From Eutreptiella sp. 'Long Island Sound 2002' (Eukaryota > Euglenozoa > Euglenophyceae > Eutreptiales > Eutreptiaceae), in NCBI GenBank assembly GCA_964036045.1, contig OZ038379.1, forward strand, positions 184,862,642 through 184,926,641: DNA of 64,000 bases, written 5' to 3'. The notes beneath the pieces are model-generated. The model made no database searches. It had not been told where the DNA came from and saw nothing but the letters and a program-made list of their open reading frames with translations. Shown in pieces: positions 45,586 to 58,135 of the stretch; position 1 is the stretch's first letter, and each line of letters starts with the position of its first letter. Both the position numbers and the translations under genes were made by a program.

Positions 45586-46067
45586 GTCTCAGACTTTGAC
45601 ACCGGTTTCAGACTCGTACACATTTTTGCACCATTTGCTTCATACACCCGGCTTTGTATTTGTTGCTTTCATTTGCTTTGCTGTTGCCTGTTGCATGAAT
45701 TTCACCGGCGGGGCATTTTTGAACTCTAACCGCCGCCAAAGGCGGCGGAGCAAATTTTGGAAAGGTATTGAAAATACATCCTCCGATGATGTCCAGCATT
45801 AAAAAATAAGGAAAACATCCAAGCAGTCGGGGCTACATTATTAAAAAATAAGGAAAAGGAAATTAGACAAGGCTTCTCAACGGAGTTATTATTCTGTATT
45901 TCGATTGATTTCTACAGTACAATCCCGCACAGTGGCTTTGAAAACGCTTCGAAAAGGCCACGATGCGCAAGGAAATGCTACTGGCACTACTGCAGTCTTA
46001 CAACATACGTACAAGTGAAAATATCGCACCACCAGGGGCCCAGATGTAAGGGGAAACCCCGCGTGTT

Positions 46068-46115
46068 GGACTGGCGCGCGCCGATGCGCGCCGAAATCTG
46101 ACTGCGCGCCAGTCC
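46068..46115. repeat. Long perfect hairpin
   Basis: GGACTGGCGCGC (46068-46079) pairs exactly with GCGCGCCAGTCC (46104-46115) around a 24-base loop. It lies about 25 bases downstream (minus sense) of the tRNA-like B box. Confidence 0.85.
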
Positions 46116-46139
46116 CCCCAAACGGGAAAATGTGTTAAG

Positions 46140-46212
46140 GCAGGTTTCGAACCGCTGCAATCCTCCCTCCTGTGCTTTCCGCATTCGACGATATCCATTA
46201 GGCCATCGCACC
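46140..46212 (-). ncRNA. tRNA-like sequence with A and B boxes
   Basis: On the minus strand TGGCCTAATGG (46205-46195) fits the tRNA A box and GGTTCGAAACC (46153-46143) the B box, about 42 bases apart. The 5' part resembles tRNA-Arg. The acceptor ends do not pair and the anticodon stem is broken, so this is a tRNA pseudogene or the head of a SINE rather than a working tRNA. Confidence 0.5.
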
Positions 46213-49200
46213 GATTGCCATGCGATCGGAAAAAACTATTTATCAATTTGTTCTCCCCAAGTAATTTTTTTCAAAAAAACCAAGCCACCGGCCGAAGCCG
46301 GCGGCCGCTGGCTTTTCCCAGCCATGCGTCGAGGTTGTCGACGGCCCCTGGGCACCTCGGACGCCTCGGTTTAGCCACAAACTTGACCACTTTTGGTCAC
46401 ATTGTGCACAATTATTGGCCCATGTCCACCATTGAGCCCAATGGTGAAGGGAGGGACCAAAGAGGTGCTTCGGCAAAAACTTTGCCCCAACGGTGAGTTT
46501 TCCTTGGAACTTTTTGGAGTTAGGAAGACCTTCTTAATACAAAAAGAACACCCTCTATCCGTCATTGACAGTGTGCACCTTTAGAAAGCTTGTTTTCTAT
46601 ATTGATGCCCCTTTCCATAACAAGGAAAGGTATCGAACAAAAATGGTGACCAAGTAAGTTTGGCACTCGTTTGTAGTCGTTGGTGTAGCTTGGAGTGGCC
46701 ACTTTTTGAGTTGGTTTGTTGTTCCCAAAGTGTGCCACTCCAAGATCTCCAAAGGACTTTTGTGTAGGCCTTAGTGTGAGCCTTCCTTGGTCACCGGTGC
46801 CTTTTGGTGTTACAAAGACCTCTTGAACACAAAAAGAACACCCCATATCACACCTCACCACAAGAGTACATCTTACCACAAGAGTGGCGGGGTAGAAAAG
46901 CGGCACCCTAGAGTACCAACTCTAGAGTGCTATATCCTACAAAAAAAGTGTTTGGATGCATCAAGCAAGGATAGGTTAGAAAGTTTGTAGGTCGATGTTA
47001 AAGCCCCCTGAGATATTATGCAGAGATATTGAAGTACAATAGTGACCAATATAGGTGGACACTAACTTGTACTCAATGGGAGTCGTAGAGTGACACCCCT
47101 AGAGGTGGTTTGTAGCACCCCTACACCGCCTCATACTGTGCCACCCAAGCACTGAAGCACTACAAGAGTGCTGTGAGACCACTCCACAACACATGTCAAC
47201 AAATAATGTGTATTTATCTGCTTCTAGCGGTTTTGCAACAATAGTTGAAGCAAAAGTTGGTCACTTCAACATTGCACCACACCAATTTGCCACCCTTGAT
47301 GACTGGCAACCAACAAATGTTACAATTACAACACATCCGCAAGCCAGCCTCGTGTTGTAAACGTCAAAAGCACTTAGAAATGTGTTGAATGACCATGACT
47401 TACCTGGTACAGGCAGGTGCAAGCCACATTTTGGTGGCAAAAGCAAACAATCTTCACAATTGAAGATCTCCTTCCGAACCAACATGTACAGAATTGGTGC
47501 AAACACCCCAACGGGCAAACAACCAACTTGTGACCTATGGAAAGGGAGCCTAACCGCGCGTTAAACCCATAAAACGTACGTCACCTTGTGGCCAGACACC
47601 CAAAAACAAACTTCTAAACTCGAAACATGGGGCATGTCCAGATCCAATCCATCATGTGCAAGGACATGGCATGTCCAAGGCACATGACCAATGACCAAAG
47701 TTTCACTTTAAGGGAACAAATCCCCAACAAGTACAACACAGGACCAATGCAAAGACTACTGAAACCAAGGTTTCGACATGACTAGACGGCTGTCCAATGC
47801 AAAAAACACCACTTCAGTTGCAAACAGGGGCACAAAGTTATTCAAATGCATCTACATACAACTCAGTCCAAGTTAGTGGGGTTGGGGTAAAATAGTGGTC
47901 CTCTAAGTGTCTGAAAGTTTGACCAAATTACACTGCGAAATCGACGACTCCACGACATTACAAATAGCTCAACTGGTAAACAGATACCCGAAAAAGACAT
48001 TCTCAGCGTCTCAACCTTTCATCTGCCAAAATGTTCGAGAAAATTTCAAAACTCTGAGTGTCGCGCTCCTGTCCAAGTTAGCGGGTTTTTCCAATAGGGG
48101 GGCTCAAGGGGCGGCGAAATTGAGACACTACGGTCGCAGGTTAGCCCGTAGCGATTTAACCCCGTGTCGCGATTTAAGTAGCTAAGTAAGTAAGTTAGTA
48201 AGTTTAGTAAGTAGTAACTTTGCCATTGCCGCATCAACACACTATTGACGACAAAAACCAAAATATGTACAAACAGTCACCGAAATCCAATTACAGATCA
48301 TTGTTAACTTCTTTGTTTCTGTCGTCTACAGTCTATTGGGACCAATTTTAACACAACCTCCATCTATATTTTTCAAAGCAGCGAGAAATTCTAAAGTTTC
48401 AAGACAATCAGCTCCAAATTTTCCCTAACTGGACATAGTTCGCTGCAACTTTGGCCCCCGAGAGCCGCCAGTACCTGAAATTTGACGTGGGGATAAGGCC
48501 ACATTGGTGTAGCCATTGATATGGAACGCCAAGACTGCTGTGAGAAAAGAACACAATCACTTCGCAGCCCGCGAACACACAGAGGTACCCCAATAGGTCA
48601 CAAGACCGACCACCGGTTGCCTCCCCGTGCCCTGTGCTCACCCCATTCACCCCGTGCCCCAGCCCCGCCGGCTCGCGGAACGCCCTGTGAGACCCCCAAT
48701 CACCTTGGGGTTCACTGGCTCTCTGGTCCCGAAGGTTGCATCCAGGTACCCGTGTACTACTCGGTGACGCGGTATGTTCCAACGTTTGTACACCCCTTCT
48801 ACCGGGGAGCGCGTGGCACTAAGTGCGCTACTAACTACTACTAAGTCACAAAGTGTCACTAATGAAGATCAGCACCGCTCAACCAAGCAATGGGCCAATG
48901 ACAACATGACACTGCTCAGTTTATTGCAATGCGAACACATGCCTTGTACTGCCTGTCCTGGGGAGGAGATTTTCTGAAAAACATGCAGGGTTAGTGGGTA
49001 CAAGAAGACCGGTATGCTTGAAATGTTGGAATACCGGGAATATACATCAACAATGCACCAAGAAGAATACAATTGGATACTTTCACTGGAAGAGTCAACA
49101 ACAAGTTCACCAAATACACCAAACGATACGAACAATGCAAAGTGGCACACAAATAGCATGATAAAACATGGAAAATCGTATTAAACAATGCTGAAACTCA

Positions 49201-49569
49201 TGCCAAAGTTCATTTAATACACTTTTATCAAAAGCTTTGTGATTTGTCAAAATATACTCACCGCTTTCTGGAAATCATGACAGTTTCAATCAGTTAGTCA
49301 AACCAAATCACCCAGAACAAAATCAGATGTCATTTTTCACAAAAAATAACTTCTTTGATGCTGAAACTTGCACTCAGATTGGGTCTATTCATGATGGTTC
49401 AGAAATCATGATTTTCAGTGACATGCAGGCTGGCAGTCTGATATCGCCTCATTCACGTTGTCCATCAATGAGCCACGTTGCATCTAGTTTTTGAAATGTG
49501 CCATTTGCCCTTTTCCCCAACCATTGGGCACAAAAAAGTTGTGGGTTTGAAATCTGTCCTATAAATCCA
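46213..49569. other. Anonymous, less GC-rich region
   Basis: No recognisable gene. 46490-46560 and 46780-46860 share AAAAAGAACACCC and flanking words. 48178-48215 is a degenerate AAGT repeat. Composition is more AT-rich than on either side. Confidence 0.45.
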
Positions 49570-50030
49570 CAGTTCATATCTAAAAAAAACCCCACCCAAA
49601 AATGTTACCAAAAAACTCTGCAAATCTCACCAAAACCCCCGCATTTCTTGTACCAAGAAAAACCCCACAACCCTTGTCGGGCTTTTTTTTTGGTAAAAAA
49701 ATGGTGCAAATGGGGGGGGGGGGGGTTGGTAGAAATTGCAACAGATTGGGGCTTTTTTGGGTAAACCAAGGGGCTCGGGCGGGGGGTAAGAATTGGTGCA
49801 AATTGGGGTTTTTTCCGGTAAAAAAAATGGGGTGTCGGGGGGGGGGGGGCAAAAGGGTGCAAATGGGGCGTATCCTAGTCAGAAAAAAATTGGGGCAGGG
49901 GGCTTTTGGGTAAGAATTGGTATAGATTGGGGGTTTTTTGGTAGAAAAATGGGGCGGATAATTTTCTGGTAAAAATTGGTACAAATTGGGGGGCTTTTTG
50001 GTACAAAACCGGGTTTTTTTTTGTACACAC
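49570..50030. repeat. Degenerate G/T-rich tandem repeat
   Basis: About seven to eight diverged units built of AATTGGTRCAAATTGGGG, a T run and GGTAAAAA, with G runs of up to 14. The period is roughly 60 bases. On the minus strand it gives spurious Pro/Phe/Tyr-rich frames. Confidence 0.8.
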
Positions 50031-53009
50031 CAGCTTCCTGCCTGATGCATCGGACTGCCTGCAAACTAATACAATCCTGTGCTTGGCAACGGAGCTCCAA
50101 TCCCGCCTCAGCATGCAGAATTAAAAAAAATCGTCGTATTCTCCAACGGAGTCAAGGAGTCTTGCTGAAAAACGAATCAGAGGTACAATAGGGTCAGATT
50201 GGCCCCCCCTTGCGATGCAGGTGTGAGCAGGGCACAGCAGCGGCGCTTGAATAGGGATTCACGAAGTTCAGGGGGGAGGTGGGGAGGCAGCTCCATTACA
50301 CACACAGTCAACTGTGTCCGGCCGAGCTCTCAGGAACAACAACCAAAAAGCAGATGGCGAAGGGAAAAGACAACACTTACCTTTTGGGGGACTGGCGCTT
50401 GAGGCAGGGGGGTTGGAAGAGTGCCATCTGGCCGGTTGTGGCTCTGCTTCCTGCACAAAGACCGTGCCGAGGAGACGGGGGGTGGCAAAACAAATCATCC
50501 GTGCAATCGTGGGTCGCGTGGCCCTGTGTCTTGGTCGGACGTCCCACTGTGAGAGCTCCGTTGTGTGGCAGTCTGAATGGGTGTTTGGGTGCATGATCCG
50601 CACGACGTCCCCAGTGTGACACGGTGTCTGAAGCACAGCAAATGGACACATGGCAGAAGGGATTTTGATGGTACGATGTACCATGGCACAAGGGACCAAC
50701 CCTTGCCATGAAAGTAAGGAAAGAAAAAGGAGCCGCCGTTTCCAAAGTGGCCACCAACCCTAGCCTTTGCCTCAGGCACCGTTTTGCCACACCCTCCTCC
50801 CACTCACTGTGCCTCGCTTGCCGCCACGTTCTCCTGGCCACAGCATCAGCACTGATGCATCCGCAATACACAGGACCAGCCACGCCTTTACCCGACGCAA
50901 CGCCATCCCCCGTCTGATGACTGCTCGCCTATGGCTGTGGTTGCCCCCAGGAACCCCAATGGGGTCCCTCAGGTGGCGGTGCCCCGTTCATGTGACCCAC
51001 ATCGTCGGTCGCTGCACAAGTGGGGGAAGGAGAGAGATGCCTTCGGCAACGTGGGGCTGTCCAATGTGTACATCGGCATGCAGCTCAAAGGAAGGGGGGG
51101 TGGGATGAGGGGGGTAGTTCATGAGTCACCGTCACACGGCCTCGCCCACCCGATCACTCCTCTGACGAGGCCATGGCCAGCTCAGGCACTCTACGAGGGA
51201 GGGCCCGCACAGCGCACAGGGGCGCACGCGACAGCTCCAGCGATGCACATGCCGCTACAGTCAGGCAGTTTTGTACACATTCGCGGCTTTTGTGGCCCAG
51301 GACTTCGGGATGGTGGGTCTGATGGCCGCGGGAACCCGGTGCCATGACTGCTGCGGGAGCGTCGTGCGGGGTGCCCTAAGGCGCCGCACCTGCCCCGTCC
51401 CTTGGCAGCCACTCCAATCACCCACACATCAGGCAACCAAACAGTACCTTGTCAGGCTGCATCCACGCACACGGGCCAGCACTGCCCCCCCTCCAAAAAA
51501 CCAAAGTCTACCTTCCGTTGCACCATCACCGCCGTCGGCTTCGCGTTGGCTGGCCTCCGGTATTTGTGGTCACTAGACTGGCTGCCAATCGACGGAGGTC
51601 GTCGGCGGGTAACCGACAGCAATCGGCGCTTACCACGGGGCAACGGACGCCAAACCCTCGTGCGCACCGCCCCTGCAGTACACCACCGGGAGGGATCGAG
51701 GGATGGACTGCAGTAGTGGAGAGTAGGTCTCAAGCGGTTGGGCCCCAACCCCCCGGGGGTGGCCAACCACTGAGTCCCCCCTCACACGGGGTAGCGTTGG
51801 GCGGCCCCTCCGGGTTCGGACGCAATCCGTCTCAGGGCCGCCTCCGCGTATCACTCGGTAGGGTCTGCCCCTGGGACGGTGGGCCTGCGCATCACACGTC
51901 ATACCACCGAGCAACAGGAGGGTCCCCACGGCAGTTGGCGCTTAACCGACAACGGTACATGGTTAACTGACTGCGGTCGGCGGTCCATCCGATGGTGCAC
52001 AACGTGCGGCGGGGGGGGGGGGGGGGATCAGGGTTCCTAAGCCCCCAAAACGGCTCCCAAAGGGCCCCTGCACGGGCTGTCCCTCACACCAACACCAATC
52101 GTGACATGTCTCCTCAGGTACGGCCCTGCACTGCCCGCCCAACGCCTCCACGGCCCTGTTCAAAGCGCGTCCCACACCCGGGGCCACAGTGCAGGGCAGT
52201 GGAGGGGGTTGCGACGAATCACGATGCGAAACTGCGTGACTTCCATCGCGGTGTTGCACGTCGAAGGCATTGCACATTCTCCAGCCCTCCCCCTTGATCA
52301 CGGGCAGTCCGGTGGACTCCGAGGGCCTCTGTTGCGTGCTCTGCTGGACCACTGCTGTGCGCGGCGGGCGGGGCAAACTTGGATGAGGCGGACTTCATTC
52401 CTTGCGAAGCTTAGCGCCCCCCCCCCAAGAGGCAGTTCACGCACCGCGCGCACACCGCGTCAGGTACTTGAACAACTTCCCCGGGAAATGGTCCACCTTT
52501 GAAGCCCCTGCACATACTGTCCCTTGGTGGCAGTGGCTGGTGGCAGGGTGTGAGGGCCACCTTGGGCGAGCTCACATGCAAAGAGTGCAGCAACCGGCTG
52601 AAAGATGACAAACTATTGCACACCAACCCCAATTCTGCATGTGGCCACACTGCCCAAACTCCTTCTGCAGTGTCAGGTGCAGTTGTGGGCAAAAGCATAG
52701 GCGCCAGCAGCACGTAGCCTCTACAATTAGCCGAAACCGTCCACGCAACAGCCCCAGTAGACGCACCGCGCGTGCACCGGCCGCGCACCGCGTCTGATAC
52801 TCCCCCCCAACTTATCGATGGCGTTGAAGACCCGCCGCCAATTGTGCTCGTCACAGTGGCAAAGGGGCACAGGGTCGCAAACCCCTGGGACCCGTTCAGC
52901 GCTGCTGAATCCGTTTCCATGCCAGGGCGTACCAGGGGAAGACGTGGCACTCGGCACTTGGTAGCCCTCCTTCCATGCCCACACAGATCATATCGGACGT
53001 CCTCTCTCT
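50031..53009. other. GC-rich region without a recognised gene
   Basis: Frames of up to 211 codons occur on both strands, but none shows a known domain and several overlap each other. GCGC-rich clusters lie at about 52440-52465 and 52760-52795. Unrecognised exons cannot be excluded. Confidence 0.4.
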
Positions 53010-53395
53010 TTGGGGGCGTTTTCGCACAGCGCGCGCACAGCGTCAATTATTACGTTGTTTTATCCCGGGAGCACCCCTCAAAACCACCCCCCTACAGAAG
53101 CGTGCATGATCCATTCAAAACAGCATCGGGGGTGCAGAATTCAGTTCCCTGGGACCCGTGGCAAGCATCAGACTAAACAAAAAAATCCCTGGTGCACCAG
53201 CAGAGGCTGTAGGGTGCAGAATTCAGGATCCTGGGACCCGTGGCAAGCATCAGACTAAACAAAAAAATCCCTGGTGTACCAGCAGGGGCTGTAGGGTGCA
53301 GAATTCAGGACCCTGGGACCCGTGGCTACCGGTGGTGAAAAACAGCCGACTTTTCGCACAGCGCGGGCACAGCGCGGGCACAGCGCCCCCTTTGT
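53010..53395. repeat. Diverged third copy of a repeat from the long duplication, with 82-bp tandem units
   Basis: It matches 825-1100 and its copy 25386-25660. Units starting GTGCAGAATTCAG at 53132, 53214 and 53296 give an exact 82-base period; the duplication copies have fewer units. It ends with clustered GCGC motifs (CACAGCGCGGGCACAGCGC). Confidence 0.85.
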
Positions 53396-53699
53396 GTCGG
53401 TGAGCGGAATTCTGGGGCAAAGCCGTCGTTGTCTTTTGGCTGGAAAGCGAACAGGCCCTGTCTCCGGAGCAGGGGACGGTGTAGCAGTGCAGGGGACTGC
53501 TGCGCTGAGGTACGTGCTTCGTGTGTGGGGTGACGTGCCCCAACCCCTGCACCAGGCGTCAGTCCCCACCTCCGTCCCCAGCAAAGCGTATGAAGCAGGA
53601 GCTGGAACTGACGTACGAGGGAGGGAGGGGTCCGCGGCCGGGGGGGGGGGGGGGGGAGGACGTATTCGGAGAGTGGGGAGGGGGGGGCTGGGACCCTAC

Positions 53700-53785
53700 A
53701 GTTTGTGTACCAAAAATGGCCCAACAAGATTTTCCCGATTGTAAATTTTGCTTTTTGGAACGATGGCCGCTTTGGTCCGGGGGTT
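53700..53785. repeat. Dispersed repeat, copy 1
   Basis: ACCAAAAATGGCCCAACAAG...TTTGGTCCGGGG matches 56236-56310 with scattered substitutions. Both are preceded by long G runs. Confidence 0.75.
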
Positions 53786-54529
53786 CCTCCTATCGTTGTC
53801 AGCCCTCTAATATTCCAATACATCCTTTGGGTGGGGGGGGAGGGGTTGGAGTGTGCAAAACTATGCAAAAAATTGGAGCGGACACCAAGCGCCAAATGCA
53901 ATTCAACTCGGCGCAAAGCCCCAGAACGGGGGTACACTGCGTATTGGCGGTGCCGGGCTCTCCCAATCGCTGCGCGTTGTGCGCGCCGGGGGGGGGGGGG
54001 GGTTGGCACAAGGCCTCGGTATCTGATTGTTTGCCTTTGGTGGCGCCTATTGGCCTCTCACCACTGCTCATTCTGACCCTCTGTGGGCCCGAACGTGTTC
54101 TGGTTGTGTCAACAGAGCCCCCGGATGACTTGTCCTGTTTGACTACTCCGGGGGTCGGCTGTCCCGGAGACGGGCGGGGGGGGGGGGGGGATGCCCGGCT
54201 TAGCCGGTCTGCATGGAGGCGACCGCGCGGTCCGGAACGCGCTACCCGAGGGTGCCGATCGTCCGCGTCCCGTGTCGCCGGGCCACAGAACACCGCCGCA
54301 ACAGTCCATCCCAAACGACGCCGAAAGCAAGCGGGACGGGTCTGCCACCCCCGCGGGCCGCGGGGCGGGTACTGAGCACCGAGCAGAGGTTTGCGGGGCC
54401 GGGGGGGAGGCCTCGGGCCCCTTTCCGCAGAGCGGGTGAGGGCCGGTGAGGGAGCCGCGGGGAGGGCGGATGCACGTTCTTGGGCGACAGGGAAATGGAT
54501 CGCGAAGTGAGGGAGTGGGTCTACCTCAC

Positions 54530-54743
54530 CACTTTGCCCACTTGTGGGCCACTTCTGATTCTGCCCCCCGCTCTGAAGCGGTGGGGATCCCCGATACGGC
54601 AGGGGTGAGGTAGCCATTTTGCCCACTTGGGGGCCACTTCTGATTCTGCCCCCCGCTCTGAAGCGGTGGGGATCCCCGATACGGCAGGGGTGAGGTAGCC
54701 ATTTTGCCCACTTGGGGGCCACTTCTGATTTTGCCCCCCGCTC
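54530..54743. repeat. 85-bp tandem repeat
   Basis: About two and a half units with an exact 85-base period (ACGGC at 54596 and 54681). The second and third units are almost identical. Confidence 0.93.
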
Positions 54744-55027
54744 GGTCGGCGCGGCCGGTGCGGTCGGCGGCTGCGGGCGCGGCACAGACCGCGGGTGGAG
54801 CGCCACGCCGCCGGGCTTGATGGGCTGGCCAGACCCGGCCCAAGGGGTGCGGGGGCCCCGCAGAGCGAATCCGACCCATCAAGAGCAGAGGCGAAGGCAA
54901 GGAGCCCCCCGCCCCCTCGGTACACGGGCTCTGCACGCCGGTGTTTGCGCGACCTTGTGGGAGCTCCCGGGAATCCGGTGGCCTTCGAATCCATGTGCCC
55001 CGAGTCCACGCATCCCCCACTTTGGCC

Positions 55028-55540
55028 TTAGTACCCGAGATCCGCTGCCGCGTACTCCAGCAACCGCTGGCACTCCGCCCGCCCACACACCGCCCCCGTA
55101 TGCGCCACCAGGATGGCGTCCGGCACCCGGGGCACCGCGCCGCCGGCCCCCCTGCCCTCCGCCAAGTCCCGCAGCCAGGCCGCCACCTCCTGCGCGGACG
55201 CCAGCGCAAACCAGCGCCCCATCCGCGCCACGTGGAGCGGCCGCGTGGCATCGAACACCCAGCGCCCGACGACGCTCTGGTGCTCGGGGGCGGTGATGTG
55301 GAAAAGGGCGTCCGTGAAGGACAGCACGCAGGCCCCGGTGGGGGTGTCGAGCCGGTACGCCAGTTCGAAGGGCTTGTACCCCCGGGGGACGATCGGCGTG
55401 ACTACGCCTTCGAAGCATTCGGGGGGGTCGCAGGGCTGCCCCGCCATGAGCGAGGCCTGTTGGCCGTCTGCAGGGCCGACAGCGACGTCCACTGCGACGG
55501 CTTCAGAGACTTTTGCGAGGCACAGTGCCGGGGCTACGAC
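55028..55540 (-). CDS. Orphan terminal exon, possible metallo-beta-lactamase-fold protein
   Basis: 171 codons including the stop, opening right after an acceptor-like CTTCCTCACCTTGCAG| in phase 0. Composition and frame are clearly coding-like: FELAYRLDTP, VLSFTDALFHI, WLRDLAEG, ILVAHTGAV. The TDALFHI then VAH order resembles the C-terminal half of some MBL-fold proteins, but the metal-binding HxHxDH motif would be in an upstream exon I could not find. No upstream exon is visible up to 57.4 kb, so the gene may be broken or have a long intron. Confidence 0.45.
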   Translation of the reverse strand, partial: VVAPALCLAKVSEAVAVDVAVGPADGQQASLMAGQPCDPPECFEGVVTPIVPRGYKPFELAYRLDTPTGACVLSFTDALFHITAPEHQSVVGRWVFDATRPLHVARMGRWFALASAQEVAAWLRDLAEGRGAGGAVPRVPDAILVAHTGAVCGRAECQRLLEYAAADLGY

Positions 55541-55560
55541 CTGCAAGGTGAGGAAGACAG

Positions 55561-55815
<255 letters not shown>

Positions 55816-56235
55816 CGGAGAGAGAGCAAGCAGGCGAAAACAGAAAACAGGCGAAAACAGACACACAATCAATCACGCACATACAGCGCACATAGCCAAA
55901 CACATGGACGACAGATACACAGAGCGAGGGGCAGAGAGATGCACCCGCCAGCCCCCCACATGCGCGCCGCGTGAAAATACGACACAAGCAGCAACACGCG
56001 ATCCAAGCGTCGTGGACGTCCTCTGGCAGGATCAAGCCACAACAAAAAAGCAAGGCATGTGTCTTATTGCTACAGGCCCAGGTGTAAGCAAAGCAATCAA
56101 AGCACAGATCTCAATTCGTCAGTGTCTGTCCAGTCTTTTACGGTCCGAAAATACAGATCAAAGACCAGTTTAGGGCTTCTTTTGAGCAGAGGGGGGGGGA
56201 GGGGGGGAGGGGGTTTTGGACCCAAAACTTGGTGT

Positions 56236-56310
56236 ACCAAAAATGGCCTGACCAGATTTTCCCTATTGTAAATTTCGTTTTTTCCCACTATGGTCACTTT
56301 GGTCTGGGGA
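56236..56310. repeat. Dispersed repeat, copy 2
   Basis: Diverged direct copy of 53700-53785. Confidence 0.75.
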
Positions 56311-56412
56311 GGGGGGGAGGGGGTTTTGGGGGAGGGGTCCCCCCCCCCCTTGGTTTTTAATTACAGGGGGGGGGAAAATTTAGTATGGGAAAATTTTTGC
56401 CCGGAAAAATTC

Positions 56413-56490
56413 CGCCGGGGAAAAATTCCGCCACAATCGTTAAAAGTGATGGGAAAAATTGCGCCAGAATTGGCCGTACGAAATTTTGAC
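56413..56490. repeat. Near-identical repeat pair, member 1
   Basis: AATTCCGCC...CGTACGAAATTTT at 56413-56490 recurs at 56677-56742 almost without change, in direct orientation. Confidence 0.85.
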
Positions 56491-56676
56491 ACTGCGCTCA
56501 CTATTAACTGGCAACTACATGTGGTAGGCAGCCTGAAGTGCCCTGAAGGATAGAACCCTGACCATCCATCCACGTGACGTTTCTAATTCTGCACCCCCCT
56601 CCCCCGATCATACCCCCCCCCCCCCCAGCACAGGGTACAAATTTTGAACTTGATGTCCAAAAAAAAGTATGGGAAA

Positions 56677-56742
56677 AATTCCGCCACAATCGTTAAAAGT
56701 GATGGGAAAAATTGCGCCAGAATTGGCCGTACGAAATTTTTC
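56677..56742. repeat. Near-identical repeat pair, member 2
   Basis: Direct copy of 56413-56490. Confidence 0.85.
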
Positions 56743-56925
56743 CAGACAGGTTTCTTCCCATACTAAGTTTCCCCCCCCCCCGTATTCTAAAGAAGCCATG
56801 GACCACTTCGAATCGAATGGCAACAATTGTTCGGGGGGCGGGGGGGCGGAGGTACAACACAGGCCAGAGAACCAAAACGACTGAAACTGGATACACGCAA
56901 CATGCCTTCACTGCGAGCGTGGACA

Positions 56926-56953
56926 AGCAGCAGCAGCAGCAGCAGCAGCAGCA
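56926..56953. repeat. CAG trinucleotide repeat
   Basis: About nine AGC units. Confidence 0.95.
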
Positions 56954-57459
56954 ATAGCAACAGCTAGTCATCTGGGCATCGTCTGCATGCCCTTGGGTTG
57001 TGACAAAATGTGTGTCTGCATGAGCGCTGTGCTGGTGGACACTGACACCTAGTAGGCACATGTTCTTCAGTATTTGCTCTGCTGCATTGCTCAAAGCGGC
57101 ACTTTGTGCTCTGGTTCCCAAGGGACACTAACCACCAGAATGGAAAAAAGCCATAAAAAAACAGAAGTAAAGGACACGGCACGGAGCCAGTGGAGCATCC
57201 CCCTCCCCCCTTCATGGGTATCTTATCTTACTTGTCTGGGCGCAGAGCTGGGCAGTGCATGGGGATGGGGGCGTCCCACTGGTGTCAATTCCTGAGAATC
57301 TACACCTTTGTATCGCCCATGACCTATCCCAGGCCGCATATGCGAGGCGGACTGTAGGGTACTGCCTCAGTGGGTTCCCTTAGATCCTGCTGTGGCCGAG
57401 CGAACGGTCCTCCTTGCTGGGTCACAGCTCTTCCTCGTCGTCATCGTTGTCGTTGTCCT

Positions 57460-57670
57460 CCTGCATTCCTCCTCCTCCTCCTCCTCCTCCTGGTTGTTGT
57501 CTTCCTCCTCCCGCTCCTCCTCCTCCTCCTCCTCCTCCTCTTCCTCCTCATCTCCTCGTCATGGTCCTTCGACTCCTCCTCTTGCCCTTCCTCTCTGTCG
57601 TCCTCCTCCTCATTCTCCTCGTCCTGTTCCTGTACTGTTCCTGCTCCTGCTCCTGCTCCTGCTGTTGCTC
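57460..57670. repeat. CTC trinucleotide-rich tract
   Basis: CTC/TCC units with interruptions, then CTG/CTC-type units. No supported gene; Ser/Leu/Pro and Glu/Arg frames across it are low-complexity. Confidence 0.9.
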
Positions 57671-57802
57671 CTGCCCCTACTACTCCTGTTCGTCTTATCA
57701 TGAGTATGCATGTCATTAACGGACACTTGTGAGTTTTGTCAAGCTTGCCCGCTCCTGAGGGATGGCGGGTGTGCAGTAAAAATGCAATATTATGTACTTG
57801 TA

Positions 57803-58135
57803 CCCCCCCTTGTCCTAGCTACGCAAAAGTCCCAAATCAATACAGTCCCTACGCCTACTGTAGCTTGGACAAGGGCGTAGCTTGCACGCGACACCTACAA
57901 CTACCGTCACACACGCCGCCACCAAAAAAGGGGAAGATAATTCACAAATGTCCCCAAAATCAGAGCTATTTGGGTTCGAGTGGGCAAACACTCATAACAA
58001 ATGTGTCCATGACTCTATGTAACGGGCGAATTTATCACCAAACCCATGTCTTATGTGGCTGCACTACATCTGGTACCGATTTAAATTAGGTCCCAAATCA
58101 ATACGGTCCCTACGCCTACTGTAGCTTGGCCATAG
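57803..58135. repeat. TAGCT-type TIR family, short copy
   Basis: Left end with CCCCCCCTTGTCCTAGC. 57940-58130 is a diverged copy of 63815-64000, including AATCAGAGCTAT and GGCTGCACTACAT, ending ACGCCTACTGTAGCTTGG. Confidence 0.75.

Larger units (their letters stand above)
55816..57459. other. Anonymous GC/G-run-rich region
   Basis: No gene recognised. It contains a pair of repeats (56413-56490 and 56677-56742), G runs and a CAG microsatellite. Confidence 0.45.

Noticed and set aside
57370-57732. Ser/Leu/Pro-rich and Glu/Arg-rich frames over the CTC tract
   Set aside because: They are trinucleotide-repeat artefacts with no flanking gene structure.
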